Shown here in pieces: positions 10,682 through 22,133 of a DNA stretch of 64,000 bases. Under the pieces are notes generated by a model that made no database searches, was not told the DNA's origin, and worked only from the letters and a program-made list of their open reading frames with translations. The stretch comes from Chinchilla lanigera. Taxonomy: Eukaryota > Chordata > Mammalia > Rodentia > Chinchillidae. The position numbers and the translations under genes are program-made. Positions within the stretch are counted from its first letter, which is position 1; each line of letters opens with the position of its first letter. Location of the stretch: the NCBI RefSeq assembly GCF_000276665.1, contig NW_004955488.1:466472-530471 (forward strand), written 5' to 3'.

Positions 10682-10821
10682 TTGAGACAGGGCCAAACCA
10701 TATAGTTCAGACTGGCCTTAAACTCACTATGTAGCCCAGGCTGGTCTCAAACTCACAGTGATCCTCCTGCCTCAGCCTCCAGAGTGCTGGTATTACAGGA
10801 GTACGCCACCATGCCCAGCCT
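10682..10821 (-). mobile_element. B1 SINE
   Basis: Minus-strand B1: TTTGAGACAGGGCCAAACCA, the two duplicated 'ttcagactggccttaaactcactatgtagcccaggctgg' halves, CCTCAGCCTCCAGAGTGCTG, ending GCCACCATGCCCAGCC. Its tail is the adjacent tetranucleotide microsatellite. Confidence 0.95.
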
Positions 10822-11329
10822 AGATCTCCCCTTTTCTCGCTTTATGATTCATTAGCTGTTTGCTGTTTGACAAGTTCCTAGGGATACGAAATTTACATTT
10901 GTTGTAGGTACAATGAAACCCTCCTAATACAAATATAAGCTGCTTTTAAGCTGACATCTGTGTACTTGTAAATTTTTATAGCTTTATACATAGGCTAAGT
11001 ATTTGCAATGAAATGATTCATATTAATGAGATACCTTGATTTTAAAAGGATTAATCATTCATTGAAATAATGTACAGTTCTAGAGAAAGAAGTTGTGTAC
11101 ATTTGACTCAATTGTTTAGTATCAAGGTTGTCAAAATATCTTCATCATGCACGTGGAAAGGGTCTGAGATGTTCGGTTTATTATTTTGCTTAACCGCAGT
11201 GTATTATGTTGCCGGGAGTAAATCTTTCTTTGCAGGAAGTCAAAGGAAGATGCATAAATGTTTGTAATGCAAAGGCAGGGAGGTGAACTGTTATGGCACA
11301 GCATTAAATGGATTATTTTACTTTCTTAG

Positions 11330-11560
11330 AGCATCCATCAGGAGGGAACCGTGCTGGAAAACCAATGTGACTGTGTCAAAATGATGGGAATAAATTGGCC
11401 GTGGCAAGGTTTAGTCAGTGTTTTTGTCTGTTTTCATTATTGATTGCATAACATTGATTATGTTAATTCTGCAGCATTTCAATTTGCTTATTAAGTCTGC
11501 TAAGATAACAAATTGATATTGGTGCAATTTGTCTTTTTGGGGGGTTGCTTAGGTAGAATG
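11330..11560. promoter_or_regulatory. Candidate conserved non-coding element
   Basis: This repeat-free stretch is rich in homeodomain-type ATTA/TAAT cores and has no SINE or L1 homology (for example TTGATTATGTTAATTCTGCA and TTTGCTTATTAAGTCTGC). Such texture is typical of deeply conserved developmental enhancers. Conservation itself cannot be tested here, so this is an inference. Confidence 0.3.
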
Positions 11561-12179
11561 TATTTCTCTGTCTTTTTTGATATTTAAAAATAAGACTCTA
11601 AAATCATCTGCTTTATACTAAATTTTGTATCAATTTAAACTTTTTTACCAATTTCACTGTTTGGAAATTTATAAAAAGCCCAGTTATTAATACCCTATGA
11701 TTTAGAGTTTTGTTTCCTAGAAAAAGAATGAGGTGCAGAGTTACATGTTGCCTTCCTCAAAATGTTATTCATTATATGTGCATTGAGAGAATATACGTCT
11801 GTTCCATTTGACTTGCCATATCTTGGGTTGGTAAATACTGAAGTAAGTTACGACTTCTAAAAATATTAAACAATAGCAACAATTGTTATGGGGGATTTTT
11901 ACCTAAAAATGCAAAAACATTCTCATGGTTTGCATACCTTGGTAATTATATATAATTATACACACACACACATTGTATGTGTGTGAGCTCGCATGTACCT
12001 TCGATAACTGAAAGTAAAGCACGGTTATGGGAATACTTTCGTGGGAAAAGATTAAGATATTGAAGATGGAAAGGTGAATTCCTATTCATGGAGCATCCCT
12101 GTTGGAAAAGGAGAAGTGGACCTGCGTGTGACCCTGACTCCTCTGCTTGTGACCTTGAAATCCCTGACGCTCCACTCCC

Positions 12180-12495
12180 TGGGTGTCAGAATGGATCCTG
12201 AGCGCACTAGATCCAGAATATGAACAAATTCAAATTTTGTGCTTCACCGTCTTTATTTTTAGAGCAGTGATAGTGCTGCACCAAGCTTGCAAAGCTGTCA
12301 TAAATATCAAGTCAATTGACATGTTACGTGTTTACAGGAGGGATATGCAAGCGCGGGCTGTACTAATCACATTGATGATTTCCGGCAGCGCCGTGGTGGG
12401 GCTGGGTGTGTGCAGCTGAGTGACGTGACGCGTGGTGGAAGAGAAACGGCAGAACCAACAGAGCTCGGACGTTCCTAAAGGTTAACATTCCGTTC
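12180..12495. promoter_or_regulatory. CpG-clustered patch with CRE-like site
   Basis: At least 14 CpG dinucleotides lie within about 310 bp while the surrounding DNA is nearly CpG-free. A CRE-like TGACGTGA sits at 12421-12428 and runs into ACGCGTGG; a TTACGTG motif is near 12323, and a GTCAATTGAC palindrome lies just upstream. No repeat family is recognisable. A plus-strand frame of 78 codons crosses it (12183-12419) without a known domain. It may be a small promoter or enhancer, or a conserved element; function is inferred. Confidence 0.35.
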
Positions 12496-12499
12496 CTTC

Positions 12500-15400
12500 T
12501 CTATTAATAACCCACAAATTTTCAAATATTCTTTTCTGTTCATACACCTATTTTTTTCTAAAAGCAAATGCAGATTTGTTTTATATTGAGGTGAATCAAT
12601 TCCAGGCCTTTTTTTTTTTTCCCTGCTATGCGCAGTTTTGTTTTATTTTGTGCTGGGTTCTCTCCGTAAAATAGCAACCTTACTTAGTTGATCTATCACA
12701 ACTCTTTGAAATGATGAAGAAATCCATTTTGGTGTAAACTAAATGAGCTTAAAATTGATCTCTGATATTTCTGCACCATAGAAATTCGAAATTATTTCAA
12801 GAACAAAGGCAGGCAAAAACATTCTTATTACACAACCAAGAATAATTTCTCATGGCCTAAACCTGAGCAGTTTGAGCCTCTTATCTTCAGTGTAAGAAAG
12901 TTCTTAATGACCTGCTACTGTTTTTAGATGAGATTCACTTCTTCCCTCTGGCATAACAGATTGGAATACAGCTATCTCTTTTGGATGGCTGATACTATTT
13001 TATCATGACCTCAGAAATTGACTTATTTCACTCATCAAGATAAAGCATATAAGTTCTATCGAAACTCAGATTTTTCTCTGTTAAATATTTTAACATTCAA
13101 TAGTCATTTTAAAATAATTTTACAAAATGAGCCAAGTTCTTCAGTTACTTGTGGAAAAACTTGCTGGTTGAATTCTCCTGGAAGGCACGAGGTGGTTCAA
13201 AGACAAGGAGTCCTTGGGATGTGTTCTGTGAGGCTGAGGAAGCTCGCTTGATCTGAAGAAAAAAAATTCAGGTTGAATAATCATTTCAGAGCTCTGTGAT
13301 CTAAATCTGTGGGGAAAAGGAAGTCTCTGAATGCAGGATTACCCATGCTTACATGAGGGTGCTTCTTGAGAAAAGCACTTTTATGAGCCTTTCCAAAACT
13401 ATTTCTGTAGAGTTGGAGTGTTCCAGTCATTATTAATGAGAGATTCTCAAAAAGGCTTTAACAGATTTATTGGTAACACCTACATGTGGGTATTTGGGGT
13501 TGAGGGCCCTGATTTGGTTTTCCAATTCTTGTAAAAATGTCCAAAGTGTTTGTAAGTCTACTAAACAATGTCCCTGATACAGCAAAGGAAGGCACTAAAA
13601 GCATAGTCCTACACTCTAGAGAATGACTTTGGGACTGCAACATTAAAAGCCCAGTAATATTTATGAAGGAAAATTGTAATGATTGAGTCCATTCCCTACT
13701 ATAGATATATCAAGTTCTTTCCTTGGGATTAGTCAGATCTCTGTAAAGTTATTATCATTACCTTGGTCCCAGCATGATCACCACCCTTACTTTGATAATT
13801 ATTAGCTCAAATTTTAAAGAACTTTTATGAAATTAGGATATTTGAAAATTGCTTCAATGCCTTTGGAAAACTCATCAACAATATTTTTATTATGATGCTG
13901 ATACCTCTGTATAATGACCAATCTCACAATATTTTTGCTACAATTTACCACGAAGAAAAAAAAATTATGTTCAGTTTTGTTCATTTATTTATCAAAGAAA
14001 TATTGACAGACTACCAGGTAAACCAGACTTTGTTCGGGATGTCAGATACTCAGGAATGCTCTCTGAAAACACACACAGGGTAGGCAAGACAGGGAGCTCA
14101 TGCTGTGAAACAGGGGAAGCAGGGGGAATAATTTCTGGGGAGAGCAAGAGCAGGTGTGCAGGAAGAGGAGGTGGTGTGGTGTTCAATCATGTCTCTGCTT
14201 GTAGGGAGAAGAGCAGGAGAGGATCTCAGCGACAGACAGTACAACTTCTGCAAAAGCACGAAATGTGGAAACTAACATGCGATGCGTGGTGTCCAGGAAG
14301 GAGAGGGCCCTCAAAGCACTCTCAGTGGAGGCTGTAAAGGATCTAGGATGCCAATGATTTGCTCTGTGGACAAGAAGAGTTCATAACATATCTAAAACTC
14401 AGGAAGGAAAAGGTCAGATCTATACGACTAATTTTTTGGTAGAATAAATTTCGTTTTGCTTTGAAAATTCCTGCATTTCCATATTGCATCAAAAAAATCA
14501 CACTGATAACATTTATTAAGTTAGCAACCATTGAATTCAACATTCAGGTCTATGAGGAGGCTGCAGGACTCCACAGGTGGAAAGGCACAATAATGTCAAA
14601 TTGGGACATTTTACCACTGGTGCTTCTTTTGGATATGGATGCCTGTCACTCCTTCCTCCTTCTCCTGAAGGCTAGGACATTCAGAGCTGCACTCTAATTA
14701 TACATGGTCCTCACTTTGGCCATGTGAGTTTCTTTCTTTCTAGGGCTTTTATTTTCTGCTTTAATATTCTTGACTCTTATGTGGCTTTTAACATCCGTCA
14801 CCTCCAACAGGTTTTGAAGTTATACTGCATATAAAGGAATGCGTACTTCTTTCAAGAAATTTCAAGTAATTACATGGGACTTATGGACTTTGGCCTCTTC
14901 ACACAGAAGTGGCAGTGACAGATATCACAGCCAGTCAGCTGCAGGTCACTCTTGGTGTCCTACCCTCTTGCAGGGCCTGAGGTCTGTACAGGCAGCCTTC
15001 GAGTTTCCCTGAGGTTTGAAGGCTGCAGATGTACAGTCCTTTCCTCCACCTCATGATGCTCGCTTGCCTTTAATTTTTGTGATTTCAGAAGTATATAAGC
15101 ATTACACATAGGAATAATTAGTATGATGGGTTTTTACATAAAGATGAATCTATTAATTGAACTCTTTGCCCAACAGGGATTCCCTGCCAGTTTTTAAAAA
15201 TCATCTAAGTGTTAAAGGCACCAATTAACTGTTTAGTCTATTTCCTGACCCATGACCACATAAAAGCAATTATCAGTGCCTGTGATTTGACTTTTCCTAA
15301 TACGAAGACTGCTGAGACACAGGAACATAAACCTGACTTGGTTCAGAGGAAGGCGCATCATATGTTGGGGCTCTGAGCACCCTTGTGGGGAAGTGGAAGT

Positions 15401-16224
15401 AAGTAACAGTTTGGGAATCAAGGAAAGGCTTCCTGGTCGTAGTTCCCTCACTCATGACCCGAGGAATCACAACATACCCTGGAAGCCTTCTCTCCTCATT
15501 TCTAAGATGGAAATGATTACTTCACAGACTTACTATCAAAATTCAAATAGTGGCTATGTAGATTAAAATAGCTCACTAACATACAACCAAGCCAACTGTA
15601 TTTTAACATTTACATAAATGTAGTGTACAAATTTTGCTTATGGGACATTAAACTTAACACACTTGTCAGTAAATTTACTGTAAAGTTCATTATTTCCTTT
15701 GTGAGACACATGTTTTACCACCCTATCTATACCTGGGATTCATCTCTCTTGAAATTAACCGATCTGGGAAAATTAAAAAATATTCTTCAGTATTAGGTTT
15801 GAAAATAAACTATTTCCTAAATGTGACAGCATCATCATACTGATTTATTTCAAATCTTATATCAAAGGGAGGTACATATACAGCCTCAGAGGAGACAAAC
15901 TTTTGATATTCTCATGGAAGGCTTATGGTATTATTAGAACAATAAAATTTAATAATTTATAAATCCTTCATAGCATTCTCACATGTCAAAGTTCCTTAAC
16001 TTCCTAAATTTGCATAATTTAAAATTGCTGTACCTAATAAATGCAATGGTAACTCTACAGTTTTATCACATGAAAGTGAGAAAAAATGTGTAATTTATAA
16101 ATTACAACTACCAAAGATTTTCTATCATAATTATTTTTAATTTTAACAAAATCTTCAATGAATTCTATTAAATAGGAAAACTTTTAAACATGGAGTGAAA
16201 ATTTCCATAATTACTATTTTAAGG
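12500..16224. other. Long unique, repeat-poor stretch
   Basis: No SINE, L1 or LTR is recognisable across about 3.7 kb apart from weak ancient-repeat resemblance near 13980-14010. The largest frame is 93 codons (14056-14337) and overlaps a 64-codon frame on the other strand; neither shows a known motif. Repeat depletion on this scale in an otherwise repeat-laden window may point to regulatory content. Confidence 0.4.
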
Positions 16225-16990
16225 TTTTAAAATTTTATTAAATTTATTGGTACAATTTATTTATTTATTTTTGTTTGTTTGTTTGCTTTTGTTGTTGTTG
16301 TTTTTCCAGTACCAGGAATCAAACTCACAACCTCTGGCTTGCCAGGCAGGTGCTCTGCAGCTGAGCTAAATCCCCAGCCATTATTGGCACTGTTTAGATA
16401 TACATAATTACCGTATTTATCATAGGGAATTTGTACCTATTCATGATATATCTTGATTCTTATCTCCCCTCCTTATTTACAAAGCTTTGTTTCCATTGCA
16501 TCTTTCTTTTATCTTTTTAACCTTTCTCCCCCTCCCCCGGTTTCCCTTTCTTTTGAGCAATTTCTTCCAATTTCACAATGCCTAGTATATATTTTGGTCC
16601 TTATTTACACTTTTGATTCATCAAACTAGAAAAACAATGTGATATTTACATGTGTGGCTGATTTATTTCACTTAAAAGTAAGGTTTCAAGGCCTAGCCAT
16701 TTACTCAGAAATATCTCAAGTTTATCCTCCTTTATGACTATTATTCCACTATATTAAAAAAATCACATCTTTTTATACATTCCTCAGATGATGGGCATTT
16801 GGGTTGTTTCCACAATTTAGCTATGATAAACTGTGCTGCTATAAACATGGGTGTGCATATATCACTGTGGTATGATGTTTTTAATTCTTTTAGAAAGATA
16901 TCCAGAGGGGGAATAGCTGGGGCAAATGGGACCTAAAGCTCCTCATCTTTCATAATTATTTAAATCATTTTATATCTTTACTCAAGTCTC
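16225..16990 (-). mobile_element. LINE-1 3' end, 5'-truncated, carrying an ID insertion
   Basis: On the plus strand: a T/A-rich start, TTTAGATATACATAATTACC (the L1 3'-UTR end of this genome), a C/T-rich 3'-UTR stretch, then the reverse complement of the ORF2 C-terminus (GATGGGCATTTGGGTTGTTT region). ORF2 itself is broken by stops. An ID SINE interrupts the 3' end at 16260-16380. The same 3'-UTR text recurs at 19.1, 19.95 and 36.9 kb. Confidence 0.9.
16260..16380 (-). mobile_element. ID SINE nested in an L1 3' end
   Basis: (TTTG)n and (TTG)n tail, CCAGTACCAGGAATCAAACT, TTGCCAGGCAGGTGCTCTGC, AGCTGAGCTAAATCCCCAGC. A 16-bp imperfect duplication (TTATTGGTACAATTTA at 16244-16259, TTATTGGCACTGTTTA at 16381-16396) flanks it inside the L1, so the ID is younger than that L1. 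Confidence 0.92.
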
Positions 16991-19065
16991 TAGTTTTTGA
17001 CAGCCTAATTGGGTATTTACAATCTTATATCTACCTTTTCTCTTCATTAACAAAGTATTTTTATCAAGCTGAAATTAACAGGAAGATACAGTTTTGGTGA
17101 TAGAATCATGACTATAATTAAAGTTGGTATCAAATACGGCATTAAAGCCATGTTGTTTAGCAATGCAGACCTAAAGGCGCACACGTGTAACCTCAGTTGG
17201 TATGTGTGGGGGATCTGTAGGAAGACTGAACTCATGAATTTCAAATGGTGCTTATCCATAGTATTTTTCACTTAGCTACCAAAGTCATAGATAAAGTAGA
17301 GTTAAGTTTTTAGAGTGGTTATTTGGGATCTTGAAACACCTGATCTATGTCTGGTGATAATAACAACAATTCTACTAGAAACCCATTTAATACAGTCTAG
17401 ATCACACAGATAAATATATTCACTGCTTTTTGGTAAATCTCCAATGATTTAACTTTGTAACACACACGAGTTAACTACAGAGGCTCTAATAACAGCTGCA
17501 TATTGGAAAGAAAAAAGTGGTTTTCCTCTCTGTAAATGTTAGGATAGTCTAAGAATTCCAATCACAGTGTTATTGAACATATCAAAATATTCATTAGGGA
17601 AAAATCTTGATGTGGTTTAGAAATATTTATTTTTATTTGCTTATTTTATGTTACTACAGGTTAAGAGAAAATTTTATCCTATCAGACTTGCAAAACTAAA
17701 ATATTTCCTAATTATTATATGCTTTCAAATTTAATGGACACATATGAATTTAAATAAATTGGATCACTTTACTGTGACTTAAAATTTATTCAGTTTAAAA
17801 AATAATCACATGTATTCCAAAAGTCCATTTAATGTTTTTTTTTTCCTAATGTATTTGCTTGTTCCTAAATATTGAAGGATCAATCATGTATTTCTTCTAC
17901 TGTCTTTTCAACACTAGTTAAAACTCCAAAAGACAAAAAAAAAAGTATCCAAGACTTATTGGTTCTCTTGTAAAGCCTGCAACAGTATTGGAAATCACAG
18001 TTGTATCTCTGGCTTCTCACCTTTAATCTAGGACATTTTGTTTCACTTTTCTGCCTTCCATTTTTACCTCCAAGTTGAAGGTAAGGAATTGGAAGATGAT
18101 GGCTAATCCCAAATCCATCTCACCCCTTGCCGTATGACTTTCCCAGAAAGATGGCTTGCTCAGGAATTCTTCTTCCATAGGGCTTGGGAGCACAGGGCTG
18201 TTGTAGCTCAAGGTTGTCAAGTCCAACAGGATTTGAAGAACACAAGATGCAAGATACATATAAACAATGACTTCTAAATAAAGGAACATAGATCAGGGAA
18301 TGCCACAGTATCACTGATGTACTTATTACCAATTTGAAGGAACAAATAACAATGGACATGACAACTCAGTAGAAGCTGAAGAAATAGTATCACTCATGAT
18401 CCCTGACGACTGGCAAAGAAGTATCATAGACAATGGGCTGAAATTCCAGCAACAGAAAGATGCAGTGTGTTTCTGCCCCTCACTGTGGGCTTCTTCCTGT
18501 TTCTTTTGCCATAAACACGCTATTTCCAACATATCCATGCCATTTAGGCAGGGCAAACGAGAAGCTATTCATTTAATATCTATAGATTTAGGAATATAGT
18601 ATTTGAATTTAATCATTCTACAGTTGCTACCTTATAATTTTATTCTTATATTTTTGAATATCTCATTTCTCATAAATTTATGAAACCTGAACACTCACAG
18701 AAATTCAACATTGGAAGAAGCACCCTTGTTTCATTGTGTCCCTCACCCTTTTCCCACAGCAGGTTCAAGCGAGGCTGGATTCATTGCTCACCCGTCAGTT
18801 GTACCAGTACCCCAAAACTCAATTCTCTCACTTGAATATCAAAATTCTTTGGAATTTTGTAAAAAATCCCTTACTATCATTACTAAAGTATTTCAACAGT
18901 CATAATCATGGCAAAATGATGTTGCTAATGAAAGTGAGCATTTACTTTCTCTCCTAAACAACTGACAGTTAATTATTCCATAAAAGTTTTTCCAAATACA
19001 AATAGCATAAAATGATGTTATATAAAGACACAACACATATTCTTTATATCTCAACTGTACGATCA
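16991..19065. other. Unique AT-rich DNA, nothing recognised
   Basis: Several short frames on both strands overlap one another at 18.0-18.6 and 18.7-18.96 kb. None shows a domain, and they do not agree on strand or frame, so no gene was called. Confidence 0.45.
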
Positions 19066-19083
19066 AGGGACAGCAATAACTTC

Positions 19084-19918
19084 TTTTTTTATTTTAAAAA
19101 TAAAAGGAGGAAAACATTAACAGACAGACAACATTTTACAAAATAGCAAAAGAACAGTACAGACAATACAGAGCTACAAACAAAATGGTAAGAAATTAAC
19201 AATGCTTGCTGTATTACATATTGATATTTTCAAAGTAATTTCTCATGAATACAGATAGAGACATACAATATTGATCAATCAAGGAATCATTGACAGTTTC
19301 TTTCAGCAAAGAAATAGAAGACAGTAGAACAACTATGTTAACTATCCTGTATATACATACAAAATTTCTCCTTCTTTCCCTTGTCTTTTCCCACATCCCA
19401 ATTGCCCTTTACCCGTGAGTGTTTTCCTATCATTTCACAATGTCTATCATACCTCTGAGTTTATATTAACTCTTTCAGGTTGTACACTAGTGAAACAATG
19501 TGGTGCTTGCACATGTATGTCTGATTTATTTCACTTATGAGTATGATCTCTAGTTGTGACCATTTACCTATAAAAGCCTCGAGTTTATCTTTCTTTACAG
19601 CTGAGTAATATTCCATTATATAAAAGTACCACAATTTTCTTATCCAATCCTCGGTGGATGGACATTTGGGTTGCTTCCACATTTTAGCAATTACAAATTG
19701 TGCTGCTATGAACATAGGTGCACATATATCACTGTGATATGATGTTTTTATATGTTCTGAGAAAATACCCAGCAGGGGGATAGCTGGGTTGAATGGGACC
19801 TCTAGACCTAGTTTTCGGAGGAATCTCCTTGTCTGAGAAGTGTGTATTCATCTCAGTTGCCCATTTTTGGATTGGGTCTTTGAATTTGGGGGGGGGCTGA
19901 TATTTTTTAATTCTTTAT
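19084..19918 (-). mobile_element. LINE-1, 5'-truncated insertion with target duplication
   Basis: A T-run at the left is the poly(A) tail on the minus strand, followed by L1 3' UTR and then the ORF2 C-terminus. The minus-strand frame at 19461-19715 reads MFIAAQFVIAKMWKQPKCPS and further on YFYIMEYYSAVKKDK, the conserved cysteine-poor tail of L1 ORF2. AGGGACAGCAATAA at 19066-19079 and 19919-19932 is the target-site duplication (18 bp counting one mismatch). The copy keeps only about 835 bp. Confidence 0.95.
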
Positions 19919-19944
19919 AGGGACAGCAATAATTTCATCACTTC

Positions 19945-20340
19945 AGAAATACTGCTTTTTAAAACATTTGTACATGGTAGATATACATAATGATCATATT
20001 TACTATAGGGAATTTATGCCTGTACATGGCATATCTTGCTTGTTTTTTCCAATTTTCCTCCTCTCTCTCTGACTCTTCTTTCTCTCCTTCTTTGCGAAAG
20101 CTTTCTTTCCATTTTTCCTTCTATTCTCCTTTTTTTCTTGTCCTTTTCTTCCCTTCTGTCCTCCCTTCCTTTGTTCCCCTTCCCACTGAGAATTTTCATC
20201 CCATTTCCCAATATCTATCACACATTTTGGTCCTTATATACACTTTTGGTTTCTCACACCAGAGAAACAATGTGGTATTTGAACCTGTGTGTCCAATTTA
20301 TTTCAATTAGGAGTATATTCATAAAATATTCTGTCTATTT
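19945..20340 (-). mobile_element. LINE-1 3'-UTR fragment
   Basis: GGTAGATATACATAATGATC is the L1 3' terminus seen elsewhere. It is followed by a long C/T-rich 3'-UTR tract and the start of the ORF2 tail (ACAATGTGGTATTTGAACCT). The overlapping frames at 19990-20362 on both strands are translations of the pyrimidine tract, not genes. The younger L1 at 19.1 kb inserted immediately next to it. Confidence 0.88.
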
Positions 20341-20344
20341 ATTC

Positions 20345-21222
20345 AAATTATCCATTCTCTAAGATGCATAACATAATGTAGACAGGACTTGCCCATCAAA
20401 TAAGGCAACATTCTCAGAAATGTGAAGCAGGATGACAATAAATTTTTATTTTAATTTTATTACTATGATAGAATATATAATTTTTTCACATGAAAAACGC
20501 CTTCTTTCTGTACATATAATAAAAGCCAAACAATTATTAACTTTAATGACTTTAAAATATCAAGACTGCCTTGACTTTAATGACTTTAATGACTTTAAAA
20601 TATCAAGGTACTAGGTCATACTAGTACCTATATTTACCAACGTGGTAGGAGGAACATATTCCCACTCTTTTTTTTAATCACTGGATTTAGACGCATTTGG
20701 CATTGTTAATTCTGTAGATGGCTGTGCCGCACTGCTGTAGGTCTTCCTTTTACTTCCAGTTGTTATGGGGCAAATATCAGCTCTTTCCAATGGAACTGAA
20801 GTGGTTAGGAAAAAAAGAGGCCACTATCATGGAAACATTACAATAATAATCAATTCCAATTTTACCAAGCACACAGCTAATGGCTGTAGTATGGTGTACA
20901 GTAATTCCCCTTACTAACAGAGTATTTTGAAATTATATGTATCAAGGGCTTTGAGAATTTCTCAAGAGTAAGTTTATATCCTACAAAATAATTGTAGACA
21001 GATGGCTATTGTTCTGTTCTCGAATGGCAACAATTATGCATATGATATTTGTAATGATGCACAGAATTAAAATGAAGAGAAAGACATAATTAGTCACTTT
21101 GGTTAGTGCTACATTTGGAGCAGCATAGGAAAGAGGTTAATTAATTCATTAAGATAACTGCATGTGATTCTCTTTTTACACACACATTTTGAGGAAGCCC
21201 TTGTTCACTATAATGAATGCTA
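20345..21222. other. Unique AT-rich DNA with a short direct repeat
   Basis: A 24-bp sequence (CTTTAATGACTTTAAAATAT and four more bases) occurs at 20541-20564 and again at 20584-20607. Nothing else was recognised. Confidence 0.6.
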
Positions 21223-21239
21223 GAAATTGAGTAATGTTT

Positions 21240-21342
21240 GTTTGTTTATTTATTTATTTTTTTTTTCTGGTACCGGGAATCAAACTCACGACTTTGCACT
21301 TGCCAGGCAGGTGCTGTGCTGCTGAGCTAAATCCCCAGCCCC
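21240..21342 (-). mobile_element. ID SINE
   Basis: T-rich tail, CTGGTACCGGGAATCAAACT, TTGCCAGGCAGGTGCTGTGC, TGCTGAGCTAAATCCCCAGC. Similar flanks (GAAATTGAGTAAT at 21223 and GAACTGAGTAAT at 21343) are a probable imperfect target duplication. Confidence 0.92.
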
Positions 21343-21587
21343 GAACTGAGTAATTTTTAAAATTTATTTTATTATTTTGTTCCTCCAAAAGCTATAATAC
21401 TTATTCAAATGTATACAGTAGAAAAATTCAGTCTAACAGTACATGATTATGCATTTGTTGTAATAATTTGAAGATTGTTTTGAGGGAAAATAGAAAATAA
21501 ATGCAATTATTTAAATAAAAAATTAAGAAGGTAGAATATCCTGCAATAATATGAATTCTACATTAAATTCATAGATGGGATATTTCT

Positions 21588-22120
21588 TTTTTTACCTTTT
21601 CCATTTTAAAGAGAAAAAAAGCAATAAAACAACAACAAAGACCAAAAAAAAAAAAATCCATACACAAACAATAAAAAACAATACAGAGCTTCACTCAACA
21701 GATGGTAGGAATTCAACAATGGTTGTTATATTGCATATTGTTGTCTGAAAATTGGTTGTTCAGATTAACAGATCCAAACATGCAAAATTGATCAACAAAA
21801 AAATTGAGTATTAACTGTTCCTTTCAACAAACCAATAAACATCAGCAGTATAATTATCCCAGCTATCCTTGTACATACATATAAAAAAAGATAAATTTAA
21901 GGCTTTTATAGGTAAATGGATGCAAGTACAGACCATACTCATAAGTAAAATAAAAAAGACCCTCATGTTTAAACATCATATTGTCTTCCTAGTGTAAGAA
22001 CTTGAAAATGTAAACTCCAAAGGTACAATAGATATTGTGAAAGGGAAATAAATTGCTCAAAGGGAAAGAACACCTGGGAGGAGGGAAAGGAGAAAAGAAA
22101 GAAGAAAGGGAAAAAAATAA
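21588..22120 (-). mobile_element. Twin-primed (5'-inverted) LINE-1 insertion
   Basis: The left part (to about 21885) is an L1 3' UTR on the minus strand with its A-tail seen as T-runs at the left. The right part (about 21889-22120) is L1 ORF2 end plus early 3' UTR in the opposite orientation (TTTATAGGTAAATGGATGCA, then TCATAAGTAAAATAAA). A perfect 13-bp duplication, ATGGGATATTTCT, lies at 21575-21587 and 22121-22133, so both halves belong to one insertion. This is the classic product of twin priming. Confidence 0.93.
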
Positions 22121-22133
22121 ATGGGATATTTCT

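Noticed and set aside
20003..20362. Overlapping frames of more than 100 codons on both strands
   Set aside because: They translate the C/T-rich L1 3' UTR; composition is low-complexity and they mirror each other across strands.
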